A stretch of DNA of 23,273 nt, from positions 1-23,273 of the forward strand of contig JAWVZU010000022.1 in the NCBI GenBank assembly GCA_033722075.1. The letters are read 5' to 3'. Each line of letters opens with the position of its first letter. Position 1 is the stretch's first letter. Positions 1-7,082 of the stretch are shown in pieces. Source of the stretch: JAWVZU01 sp033722075. Lineage in GTDB: Bacteria; Pseudomonadota; Gammaproteobacteria; Xanthomonadales; SZUA-38. Below the pieces are notes generated by a model. The model was given only the letters and a program-made list of their open reading frames with translations, made no database searches and was not told where the DNA came from. A program made the translations under genes and the position numbers.

Positions 1-545
1 ACACAAGAGCAGCAGATTGCTCATCTTGGTCTCACCACCGTCTGCCCAATGTTCAATGTGATGGGCGTCGAGGAATCGCGTGCAGGTGCAGCCCGGAAAC
101 CGACAACCGCGATCCCTCTGTTTCAGGGCCCGCCGGATCGCCGGCGGATGGTGCGGGTCTTGCGGCCAATGTTGAGCGGTTCGCCCGCGTCGTCGTGCAG
201 ATAGCGCAGCACGCTCGAATCGCACGCCATCCGCCGGGACGTTTCCGCGGAAACGCAGCAGCGATCTTCCAGCTCTGACTCGGCCCCTTCGCCATCGGCC
301 TTCAGGGTGTCCAGATCTGTATGGACGTGCAGCAGGTAGCGATCCCCACCTGAGCTACGCGGCCGCGAAATGCATCTCGCTTGTGCCCCGTCAGCGACGT
401 CCGTAGCACAGGTCGCCTCATGAACTGTCCTCCTGGGTCTTGAAGTGTCCGCCAGGAAGGCTGAACCGTCGTCCTGGCTCATGAACAATTCCGCGAAAGC
501 GCCTAGCGGGTCTGCGCGCCGAACATCGCGACGCTCCAGGCATTG
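1..545 (-). pseudogene. DUF222 / HNH endonuclease remnant, frameshifted and N-terminally short; 3' end outside the window
   Basis: Read on the minus strand, about 521 down to 150 encodes a run typical of the C-terminal half of DUF222 proteins: RRADPLGAFAE, GGDRYLLHVH, CCVSAETSRRMACDSS and LNIGRKTRTI. The frame then closes at a TGA near 123-125. Adding one base in the G pair at about 147-148 restores the expected continuation, with IRRALKQRDRGCRFPGC and then the HNH core FLDAHHIEHWADGG, open to base 1. Family members are usually about 400 residues or more, and here roughly the first half of the DUF222 part is not recognisable. The spacing between AELFM and GGDRY is also longer than I expect. 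DUF222-HNH genes are often mobile-repeat-like and commonly decayed. A sequencing error could explain the frameshift but not the missing N-terminus. The left boundary of homology (about 545) is approximate, and 546-660 holds no gene I can support. Confidence 0.6.
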
Positions 546-660
546 CATCGCCGAAGAGATCCCGCTCAGTGCGTCTTGTTTCCTCGGCAGATGTCCCCGG
601 AGTTGCTGTAACGCTTCGCCGCTCTTTGCGTCCTGCTTCAACAGCTGATGGGGACAACGC

Positions 661-1764
661 ATGAATTGGACACCACTCATCATTGCTTGCGCGCTCGCCG
701 GCTCCTCCGGAGCGGATACCGGCAACGCTGGCTACGACGTAGGTTTCGAGCGCCGCTGGGTGCTGGACGAAAGCCGGGTTTGGCCTCGGAGTCCTAACCT
801 TGACGCGCCTAAAGGCGTGATCGCCCGGCCGATTCGAATCGATATCTGGCGGCCGGTGGCGCGCTGCGAATCACCGTCAATGCAACTCGCGGACTACGTG
901 GAAACCGATCCACCTGGCGAGGGTTTCCAGGACGCTGCCGACTTGCTGCGCCAATGGGACATGTACTCGTATCGCAAGCTGGCGGGCGAGATTGGGGATG
1001 TCGACGAACTGCTGGCGACGCGGGTTGGGGCGTGCGTGGAGTACCAGCGGGCGCGGGGCAGCTATCCGTTGGTGATGTATTCCTCCGGCTGGTACAACCG
1101 AACCCCGGATAACCTACGCCTGGCAGAATTCCTGGCGGCGCGCGGCTTTGTTGTTGTCGGTGTCCCTCAGCTGAACCCTGCCCTATGGACCTATCAATTT
1201 GCGAGCGACCCCATCAGCGTCGAAAACCAGTTGCGCGATCTGGAGGTCGCTCTTGGAGAGGTCATCGGGCTGCCCGGCGTGGATCGAACTCGGGTGGCCG
1301 CAATGGGTTACAGCACCGGGGGCGACCTGGCGCTGCTTCTCCAGGGCCGCAATCCGCTCATCGATGCGGTGATCGGCCTGGATTCGACATGGGCTCTGGG
1401 TGACGACGACGTCGTTGCCGACTCGCCCTACTTCGGTGGGGAGCGCAACCGCAAACCCATTCTGCTTCTTCGCAGGGGCATCGACGGCGTAACCGCAGCG
1501 CCGGGCCTCGAAAAGCTCGATCGGGCCCTGCGCCTCGTCGCGACCGTTCCTGGCGCGGACCACGGGACATTCTCGGATGACGCCTGGCTGGCTGGGCAAG
1601 AGGGTCCGGGCGACTCGGATACGGACACCTATGATCGGATCTGCCGCACGGTCCATGCCTTTCTCCAGGGTGTGTTCCGTCCCCCGGTCGCGGAGGCGGA
1701 ACTGGTGGCGATGATGGAGGACCTGGGCTGGATGGTCCGGGCGCTGCCGGCATCGCAGGAATGA
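661..1764 (+). CDS. Alpha/beta hydrolase, probably exported (PAF-acetylhydrolase/dienelactone-hydrolase-like)
   Basis: The 367-residue product has an alpha/beta-hydrolase core. YPLVMYSSGW (about 135-144) is the strand and turn expected near the oxyanion hole, AAMGYSTGGDLALLL carries the nucleophile elbow G-Y-S-T-G with Ser218, and VPGADHGTF places the likely catalytic His at 301. The acid residue is not clear; Asp241 and Asp275 are candidates. The first 18 residues are hydrophobic and end in small residues (ALAGSSGA), like a short signal peptide but without a basic n-region, so export is only likely. ATG 661 is the only sensible start: an in-frame TGA lies at 646-648 and GGGGA sits 6 bases upstream of the ATG. 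It stands alone, follows the HNH remnant and converges on hslU across 90 bases in which I see no convincing terminator. The substrate cannot be told from sequence; lipid or ester hydrolysis is a guess from the family. Confidence 0.75.
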   Translation: MNWTPLIIACALAGSSGADTGNAGYDVGFERRWVLDESRVWPRSPNLDAPKGVIARPIRIDIWRPVARCESPSMQLADYVETDPPGEGFQDAADLLRQWDMYSYRKLAGEIGDVDELLATRVGACVEYQRARGSYPLVMYSSGWYNRTPDNLRLAEFLAARGFVVVGVPQLNPALWTYQFASDPISVENQLRDLEVALGEVIGLPGVDRTRVAAMGYSTGGDLALLLQGRNPLIDAVIGLDSTWALGDDDVVADSPYFGGERNRKPILLLRRGIDGVTAAPGLEKLDRALRLVATVPGADHGTFSDDAWLAGQEGPGDSDTDTYDRICRTVHAFLQGVFRPPVAEAELVAMMEDLGWMVRALPASQE

Positions 1765-1854
1765 CACTCGAGCTTTATTCGTTAGCCGCGCCAAAGAACA
1801 GGATTGTGGAGTGGCCGAGTATCCCCAAGAGCTAAACCGCTGCCGAATTCCTAC

Positions 1855-3204
1855 CTACAGGATATAGCGACTCAAATCCTGGTCGGCGACCAGTTCGCCC
1901 AGATGCTCGTCGACGTAGGCCGCGTCGATGGTGACCGTCTGGCCGGACCGGTCGGGGGCCTCGTAGGAAATCACATCCAGCAGCTTCTCCATCACCGTGT
2001 GGAGTCGCCGGGCGCCGATGTTTTCGGTGCGCTCGTTGACCGTCCAGGCCACCTCGGCAATGCGCTTTACGCCGTCCGGAGTGAACCCCAGTTCGAGCCC
2101 CTCGGTGGCCATCAGGGCGACATACTGTTCGGTCAGCGACGCGTGCGGCTCGGTCAGGATCTTTTCGAAATCCTCGGCGGTCAGCGACTTCAGTTCCACA
2201 CGGATCGGGAAACGACCCTGCAGTTCGGGAATCAGGTCCGAGGGGCGCGCCATGTGGAAGGCGCCGGAGGCAATGAACAGGATGTGGTCGGTCTTGATCA
2301 TGCCGTAACGGGTGGACACGGTACTGCCCTCGACCAGCGGCAGCAGGTCGCGCTGTACGCCTTCGCGGGAAACGCCACCGGACTCGCCGTGCTCCGAACG
2401 CTTGGTGATCTTGTCCAGCTCGTCGAGAAAGACGATCCCGTTCTGTTCTGCGGCCCGGACGGCCTGGGCCTTGATCTCGTCCTCGTTGACCAGCTTGCCG
2501 GCCTCTTCCTCGATGAGCAACGGGCGCGCGGCACGGATGGTCATCTTGCGCTTCTGGGAGCGGCCGCCGGACAGGTTCTGGAACATGCTCTGCAGCTGGC
2601 TGGTCATCTCCTCCATGCCGGGCGGGGCGACGATCTCCACCCCGACCGAGCTGGAGATTTCCAGTTCGATTTCCCGCTCGTCCAGCTTGCCCTCCCGGAG
2701 CTGCTGGCGAAGCTTGCGGCGGGTCTCGTTGTCCTCGGCCTTCGCCGCTTCTTCGGGACTGCCGGCAAAGCCGATATTGCCGGATTGGCGGCGCGGGAGC
2801 AGCGCGTCGAGCATGCGGTCCTCCGCGGCGTCCTCCGCCCGCGAGCGTACCCGGGCCATGGCCTGCTCACGGGTCAGCTTGTAACCGATGTCGGCCAGGT
2901 CGCGGACGATCGACTCGACGTCCTTTCCGACATAGCCGACCTCGGTGAACTTGGTGGCCTCCACCTTGATGAACGGTGCCCCGGCCAGCGCGGCCAGGCG
3001 GCGGGCGATCTCCGTCTTCCCCACGCCGGTCGGACCGATCATGAGGATGTTCTTGGGGGTGATCTCGTTCTGCAGTTCCTCGGCCACCTGCATGCGCCGC
3101 CAGCGATTGCGCAGGGCGATCGCCACGGCTCGCTTGGCCTCGTCCTGGCCGATGATGTGGTTGTCCAGCGACTGGACGATTTCACGGGGAGTCATTTCGG
3201 ACAT
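1855..3204 (-). CDS. hslU: HslU, AAA+ unfoldase of the HslUV protease
   Basis: HslU is the ATP-driven hexameric unfoldase that feeds proteins into the HslV peptidase in the cytoplasm. The 449-residue product matches the usual length. It has the N-terminal signature SEMTPREIV...HIIGQ, Walker A GPTGVGKT (57-64), the pore-loop motif GYVG (90-93), a long charged I-domain (about 110-240), Walker B IVFLDE (257-262), the ELQGRFPIRVEL region (328-338) and the C-terminal tail RYIL, which in this family inserts between HslV subunits. ATG 3204 gives the canonical MSEMTPREI start and lies one base beyond the hslV stop, so the two genes form one transcriptional and probably translationally coupled unit. 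No internal disruption is seen. Confidence 0.97.
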   Translation of the reverse strand: MSEMTPREIVQSLDNHIIGQDEAKRAVAIALRNRWRRMQVAEELQNEITPKNILMIGPTGVGKTEIARRLAALAGAPFIKVEATKFTEVGYVGKDVESIVRDLADIGYKLTREQAMARVRSRAEDAAEDRMLDALLPRRQSGNIGFAGSPEEAAKAEDNETRRKLRQQLREGKLDEREIELEISSSVGVEIVAPPGMEEMTSQLQSMFQNLSGGRSQKRKMTIRAARPLLIEEEAGKLVNEDEIKAQAVRAAEQNGIVFLDELDKITKRSEHGESGGVSREGVQRDLLPLVEGSTVSTRYGMIKTDHILFIASGAFHMARPSDLIPELQGRFPIRVELKSLTAEDFEKILTEPHASLTEQYVALMATEGLELGFTPDGVKRIAEVAWTVNERTENIGARRLHTVMEKLLDVISYEAPDRSGQTVTIDAAYVDEHLGELVADQDLSRYIL

Positions 3205-3205
3205 T

Positions 3206-3745
3206 TCAGTCGTCCAGTTCTTCGATGGTCAGGCTTTGGTTGGTGTAGATGCAGATGTCCGCGGCAATGGCCAGCGACTGCTCGACGATCTCGCGCGGCG
3301 CCAGCTCCGTACTGTTGAGCAGCGCTTTGGCCGCAGCCAGGGCATAGGGTCCACCGGACCCGATCGCGATCAGCCCCTCTTCCGGATCGATCACGTCGCC
3401 GTTCCCGGTGATGATGAGCGACGTTTCCTTGTCCGCGACCGCAAGCAGTGCTTCCAGGCGGCGCAGCACCCGGTCGGTCCGCCAGTCCTTGGCCATCTCC
3501 ACCGCGGCACGCACGAGGTGTCCGCTGTGCTTCTCGAGCTGCCCTTCGAATCGCTCGAACAGTGTGAATGCATCCGCCGTGGCTCCGGCAAATCCGGCCA
3601 GCACCTGGTCCCGGTAGAGGCGACGGACCTTGCGCGCGTTGCTCTTCATGACCGTATTGCCCATGGTGACCTGGCCGTCTCCGCCGATCACCACGTTCGG
3701 TCCGCGCCGGACCGAGACGATTGTCGTGCCGTGATAGGTATCCAA
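3206..3745 (-). CDS. hslV: HslV, threonine peptidase of the HslUV protease
   Basis: HslV is the proteasome-like N-terminal-threonine peptidase that partners HslU. The 179-residue product carries TTIVSVRR, GGDGQVTMGNTVMK and a long ITGNGDV...IAIGSGGPYA segment, all typical of the family. The translation begins MDTYHG-TTI, so the catalytic Thr1 is residue 7 and a six-residue leader must be removed. In mature numbering Asp17 (residue 23) and Lys33 (residue 39) are in place. The start is TTG (3743-3745): an in-frame TGA lies just upstream, there is no ATG or GTG alternative, and GGAG sits 5 bases before the TTG. It follows xerC after 77 bases, which contain a possible heat-shock promoter, and precedes hslU by one base. 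Confidence 0.96.
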   Translation of the reverse strand: MDTYHGTTIVSVRRGPNVVIGGDGQVTMGNTVMKSNARKVRRLYRDQVLAGFAGATADAFTLFERFEGQLEKHSGHLVRAAVEMAKDWRTDRVLRRLEALLAVADKETSLIITGNGDVIDPEEGLIAIGSGGPYALAAAKALLNSTELAPREIVEQSLAIAADICIYTNQSLTIEELDD

Positions 3746-3779
3746 GATAACTCCAGTTCAGGCCGCGGTGCGTTAAAAC

Positions 3780-3806
3780 GTGTGGGCTGGCGCTGCCTGT
3801 TGCAAG
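3780..3806 (-). promoter_or_regulatory. Candidate sigma-32-like (heat-shock) promoter for hslVU
   Basis: On the minus strand the xerC-hslV gap contains CTTGCAA (3806-3800), a 13-base spacer and CCCACAC (3786-3780). This resembles the sigma-32 pattern CTTGAAA / CCCATNT with acceptable spacing and would start transcription roughly 28 bases before the hslV TTG. In Escherichia coli hslVU is a sigma-32 operon, which makes the match sensible, but both boxes have mismatches and no measurement is available. Confidence 0.35.
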
Positions 3807-3822
3807 TTCGGCCGGTGCCGGC

Positions 3823-4734
3823 CTATTTGTCCGATTTCTTGCGGGCCCGCGGATGGGCGCGGTCGTAGACCTCGGACAGGTGCTGAAAGTCCAGGTGGGT
3901 GTAGATCTGGGTGGTGTTGAGGTCCGCGTGACCCAGCAGTTCCTGGATGGCACGCAGGTGGCCGCTGGATTCGAGCAGGTGGCTGGCGAAGGAGTGGCGC
4001 AGGAGGTGCGGATGCACCTTCTTCCAGAGCCCCTGCCGGCGCGCCCAGTGCTTGATTCGCTGCTGGACCGCCCGCGGCGTGAGACCGGTACCGCGGCGGG
4101 AGGTGAAGACCCGCTCATCCTCGAGCGCGCCACCCCAAGAGGGCTGCTGTTCCTTCCAGGCCGCCAGCGCCCGGCATGCGGGGCGACCGACCGGAACCCA
4201 GCGGCTCTTGCTGCCCTTGCCGGTCACCTGCACCCGTCGCTGCTCCAGGTCGAGGTCCGGCCAGCACAGGTCGGTCAGTTCACTCAGGCGCAATCCCGAG
4301 GAATAGAACAGCTCCAGCATGGCTCGGTCCCGCACCGCGATCGGCGTGTCCACCGGGATCTCGATCAGGCGCCGGATCTCGTCCGGGTCGAGGACGGCAG
4401 GCAGCTTGCGCGCCGACTTGGGCGCCCGGATGCCCCGAGCCGGATTCGCCTCGACCAGCCCCTCGCGCCGCAGATAGCGATAGAAGCTCCGGATCGCCGC
4501 CAGGCGCCGCTGGATCGAGCGACCGCTCAGTCCCTGCCGGTGCAGACGGGCCACCTCCCCACGCAGCTGGTCCGGACCGAGCGAGGGCCAGTCCAATTCC
4601 CACGCCTCGAGTCGCGTGGCGAGCTGCTCGAGGTCGCGCCGGTAAGCTTCGCAGGTGCGTGGGGACAGCCGCCGCTCGTCGGCCAGGTAGCTCAGGAACC
4701 GCTCGATCCAGTCAGCGGTCGGCATGCTCTCCAT
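3823..4734 (-). CDS. xerC: XerC, tyrosine recombinase for chromosome dimer resolution
   Basis: XerC acts with XerD and FtsK at dif to resolve chromosome dimers at division. The 303-residue product has an N-terminal SAM-like core-binding domain (about 5-95) and a C-terminal catalytic domain with all expected residues: Arg149 in SGLRLSEL, Lys173 in TGKGSKSR, His243 and Arg246 in HPHLLRHSFASH, His269 in LLGHADLNTT and the nucleophile Tyr278 in QIYTH. Placement after dapF and a DUF484 gene points to XerC rather than XerD or an integrase. The start overlaps the end of the DUF484 gene by 23 bases. An in-frame ATG nine bases later (MPTADWIERF) is an equally possible start. Confidence 0.94.
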   Translation of the reverse strand: MESMPTADWIERFLSYLADERRLSPRTCEAYRRDLEQLATRLEAWELDWPSLGPDQLRGEVARLHRQGLSGRSIQRRLAAIRSFYRYLRREGLVEANPARGIRAPKSARKLPAVLDPDEIRRLIEIPVDTPIAVRDRAMLELFYSSGLRLSELTDLCWPDLDLEQRRVQVTGKGSKSRWVPVGRPACRALAAWKEQQPSWGGALEDERVFTSRRGTGLTPRAVQQRIKHWARRQGLWKKVHPHLLRHSFASHLLESSGHLRAIQELLGHADLNTTQIYTHLDFQHLSEVYDRAHPRARKKSDK

Positions 4735-5389
4735 CCACCGCGATCAGCCGCTGGCCGACCATCTGGGCGAGCAGTTCCAGAAACAGGGTTCCCATGCCGG
4801 GAAAGAAGCGGTGCTCTTCCCGACTGCCCACGGCGAGAATTCCGAAGCCCGGGGGCCCCAGCGTGACCATGGCCCCCGACTGGATTTCGCCCAGGTCCCC
4901 CTCGTCGAACAGCCAGCGCAACCGATCGCGGCTCAGGCGCCCGCACACGCCCCGGTGGGCCACCCGAAACGACTCGAGATCACGGGCGGCCTCCTCGCCC
5001 AGGTTTTGCCAGCCGTCGATGTCGCGCTCGCTGAAGCCGCCCATCGAGACGAAATCGCAGCCGAAGTCGCGCAGGAGCCGTTCGCGGGTCATGGCAACCA
5101 GCGTCGGTGCCGAATCGACCGCGGCGATTTCCAGGCAGAAACCATGCACGCGGCGCAGGAGGGCCTCGTTTTCCTCCGCCCGCTGGAGGTAGTCCCGCAG
5201 CCGGCTGGTCAGATCGCGATTGCGATCGCGCAGCACCTGCGCCTGGTACTCGACCAGCGAGGCCGTGTCGCCGGCAGCGTGCGGGATCACCAGGGATTCG
5301 ACCAGCTCCGGATGTCGGGACAACAGGTCCGGATTGGCTTCCAGGAACGCCACCACCTGCTGCTCTTCGGTCACTCCGTCCTTGCTCAT
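4712..5389 (-). CDS. DUF484 (GAF-like) protein
   Basis: The 225-residue product is a DUF484 family protein of unproven biochemical role. The N-terminus shows the typical VVAFLEANPDLLSRHPEL segment followed by VIPHAAGDTASLVEYQ. A helical, probably coiled-coil stretch (about 45-80, rich in R, D, L and E) leads into a GAF-like domain (about 85-220). The family is habitually encoded between dapF and xerC in gammaproteobacteria, which suggests a housekeeping link but does not define one. The start ATG overlaps the dapF stop as ATGA (5389-5386), and AAGGAG lies 10 bases upstream inside dapF. Its last codons overlap the start of xerC, so dapF, DUF484 and xerC are probably translated in series. Confidence 0.93.
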   Translation of the reverse strand: MSKDGVTEEQQVVAFLEANPDLLSRHPELVESLVIPHAAGDTASLVEYQAQVLRDRNRDLTSRLRDYLQRAEENEALLRRVHGFCLEIAAVDSAPTLVAMTRERLLRDFGCDFVSMGGFSERDIDGWQNLGEEAARDLESFRVAHRGVCGRLSRDRLRWLFDEGDLGEIQSGAMVTLGPPGFGILAVGSREEHRFFPGMGTLFLELLAQMVGQRLIAVDGEHADR

Positions 5390-6210
5390 GCGTCAAACTC
5401 TCCTTCGAAAGCATAGGCTGCCGGCCCGGTCATCCGGACGGTTTCACCCGGCCCCTTCCACGAAATCCGGAGCTCGCCGCCCGGCAACGCCACCCGTACC
5501 GCCGGGCCGAGAATTTCCAGCAAGCGCCCGGCAACGACCGCCGCACAGGCCCCGCTGCCGCAGGCCGGCGTTTCGCCCACCCCGCGCTCGATCACCCGCA
5601 AGCCGACCTGGTCGGGCGCCCGCACCTGCAGAAAGCCTACGTTGACCCCCTCGGGAAACCGCGAGTCCTGTTGCAGCCCAGCGGCCAGCCGCGGAATCAA
5701 TCCGTCACCGAGGTCACTACAGCGGATCACGGCATGGGGATTGCCCATGGACAGGGCCACGAATTCAACCGTTCGTTCCTCGTGCACCAACTCGTTTGGC
5801 GTGGGCGCGGCATGACCGACAAACGGGATTTCATCCGGATTCAGCACCGGCTCGCCCATGTCCACAGTCACCTCGTGGTGATCCGCGGCGATCTCGATGC
5901 CGACGGGCCCACCGGGTCCGACCAGTGTCCCGCTCCGCTCCAGTTCACCGCGATCGGCCAGCCAGCGGGCGACGCAGCGCACGCCGTTGCCACACTGACC
6001 TGCCGGGCTGCCGTCGGCGTTGAAGATGCGATAGCCGGCTACATGCCCGGGCGCTTGTTCGATCACCAGCAGCTGATCGAAGCCGATACCCCGCCGGCGA
6101 TCCCCCAGCGACCGGATCACGGAAACATCAGGAATCCAACCGTCGGCCCGCGTATCGATCAGCACGAAGTCGTTGCCCAGGCCGTGCATCTTCACGAACC
6201 GGCGCTTCAC
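5386..6210 (-). CDS. dapF: DapF, diaminopimelate epimerase
   Basis: DapF converts LL- to meso-diaminopimelate in the cytoplasm, supplying lysine and peptidoglycan precursors. With GTG 6210 as start the product is 274 residues. It begins MKRRFVKMHGLGNDF, and the two catalytic cysteines fall at Cys73 (AGQCGNGVRC) and Cys217 (ETPACGSGAC), as in the Escherichia coli enzyme. Further conserved segments are SMGNPHAV (about 154-161) and the GAF-free C-terminal EGVNVGF region. The frame stays open well upstream of 6210, but that extension runs back through lptM and lacks family similarity, so it is not used. GTG overlaps the lptM stop as GTGA, and the stop overlaps the DUF484 start as ATGA. Confidence 0.95.
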   Translation of the reverse strand: MKRRFVKMHGLGNDFVLIDTRADGWIPDVSVIRSLGDRRRGIGFDQLLVIEQAPGHVAGYRIFNADGSPAGQCGNGVRCVARWLADRGELERSGTLVGPGGPVGIEIAADHHEVTVDMGEPVLNPDEIPFVGHAAPTPNELVHEERTVEFVALSMGNPHAVIRCSDLGDGLIPRLAAGLQQDSRFPEGVNVGFLQVRAPDQVGLRVIERGVGETPACGSGACAAVVAGRLLEILGPAVRVALPGGELRISWKGPGETVRMTGPAAYAFEGEFDA

Positions 6211-6344
6211 GCTTCTTCTTCGTCTTCCTGGGACTCTGCGGGCGGATCGGAATCGGGCAGGTAGAGATCGCCCTTCTGGCCACAGCCGGCCAGCATGGCC
6301 AGCGCCAGGGCAAAGCACAGGATTCGTGCGGCTTTGAAAATCAT
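6207..6344 (-). CDS. lptM: LptM (YifL-type) small outer-membrane lipoprotein
   Basis: This 45-residue ORF encodes a signal peptide with a basic n-region (MIFKAAR), a hydrophobic core and a clear lipobox LAGC with Cys21 as the lipidated residue. It is followed by GQKGDLYLP, the hallmark of YifL/LptM proteins (CGQKGPLYLP in relatives), and a short acidic tail (EDEEEA). LptM stabilises and promotes oxidative maturation of the LptDE LPS translocon at the outer membrane. The gene sits directly before dapF, its usual place, with a GTGA stop/start overlap. No Shine-Dalgarno is visible. A TATACT box ends only six bases before the ATG, which suggests a leaderless or nearly leaderless message. Confidence 0.9.
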   Translation of the reverse strand: MIFKAARILCFALALAMLAGCGQKGDLYLPDSDPPAESQEDEEEA

Positions 6345-6350
6345 CGGCGA

Positions 6351-6356
6351 AGTATA
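6351..6356 (-). promoter_or_regulatory. Candidate -10 box for lptM-dapF-DUF484-xerC
   Basis: Minus-strand TATACT (6356-6351) is a five-of-six match to the sigma-70 -10 element and is the only good candidate in the roughly 48-base gap to the divergent carboxylesterase gene. No good -35 is seen at 16-18 bases upstream. Transcription from it would begin at or next to the A of the lptM ATG at 6344. Confidence 0.4.
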
Positions 6357-6392
6357 GCCGATTGCTGGAAATCCGGAGGCCCCTTGGCCACA

Positions 6393-7082
6393 ATGAGCAG
6401 CCCGTTCCTGCCCGAGTTGGCCATGCTCGACTGCCTTGAAATCGAAACCGCATCGGACCCGACCGCCGCCGTCATCTGGCTGCACGGGCTGGGTGCCGAT
6501 GGACATGATTTCGAGCCGATCGTCCCCCAGCTGGCATGGCCCGGCCAGCCGGCTATCCGTTACGTGTTCCCGCATGCGCCGACCCGACCCGTCACCATCA
6601 ACAACGGGATCGTCATGCGCGCCTGGTACGACATCACAGGCTTCGATCTGTCCCAGCGTGAAGACGAAACCGGCATGCGCCAGTCCGCCGGGCAGGTGGA
6701 TGAACTGATCGAGCGGGAGATCGGGAGGGGTATCGCCCCGGAGCGGATCGTCCTGGCCGGTTTCAGCCAGGGGGGCGCGGTAGCCCTGTTCACCGGGCTG
6801 CGGCGGTCCCGGCGGCTGGCGGCGATCATCGCCCTGTCGACCTACCTGGCCTTGCGCGAGCAGGTGAGCTCGGAAGCCGATCCGGCCAATCACGGAACCC
6901 CGATCTGGATGGCACACGGGAACATGGACCCGGTGGTGCCGATACAACTCGGCGAGGCCAGCGCGAACTACCTCCGCTCGCTGGGCTACGAGGTGTCCTG
7001 GGAGACCTACCCGATTCCCCACGGCGTCTCGCCCGACGAAATCGACGCCATCCGCCGGTTCCTTTCCACCATCCTGGCGTGA
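6393..7082 (+). CDS. Carboxylesterase/phospholipase family alpha/beta hydrolase
   Basis: The 229-residue product belongs to the cytoplasmic carboxylesterase (acyl-thioesterase-like) family. It has AAVIWLHGLGADGHDF (25-40), with the HGLG oxyanion turn, GFSQGGAVALFTGL with nucleophile Ser125, Asp179 in HGNMDPVVP and His210 in YPIPHGVSP. These form a complete catalytic triad at family spacing. The natural substrate is unknown; short acyl esters are typical. The start is uncertain. GGAGG at 6375-6379 lies 4 bases from an in-frame TTG (6384) and 13 bases from ATG 6393, and ATG 6423 would match relatives more tightly. The stop overlaps the next gene's GTG as GTGA, tying this enzyme to the sensor kinase. 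Confidence 0.9.
   Translation: MSSPFLPELAMLDCLEIETASDPTAAVIWLHGLGADGHDFEPIVPQLAWPGQPAIRYVFPHAPTRPVTINNGIVMRAWYDITGFDLSQREDETGMRQSAGQVDELIEREIGRGIAPERIVLAGFSQGGAVALFTGLRRSRRLAAIIALSTYLALREQVSSEADPANHGTPIWMAHGNMDPVVPIQLGEASANYLRSLGYEVSWETYPIPHGVSPDEIDAIRRFLSTILA

Noticed and set aside
1765..1854. The gap between the left hydrolase gene and hslU as a terminator or small-RNA site
   Set aside because: No stable GC-rich stem with a T-run was found on either strand.
1804..3318. A 504-codon plus-strand open frame across hslU
   Set aside because: It is antisense to an unambiguous hslU gene, and its product looks like a codon-mirror translation.
3810..3823. GGCCGG-TG-CCGGCC palindrome right after the xerC stop as a possible terminator
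   Set aside because: The stem is short, the two-base loop would force opening of a pair, and no T-run follows on the minus strand.
6334..6358. TTGAAA and TATAGC as a plus-strand promoter for the carboxylesterase operon
   Set aside because: The spacer is only 13 bases, too short for a normal sigma-70 promoter.
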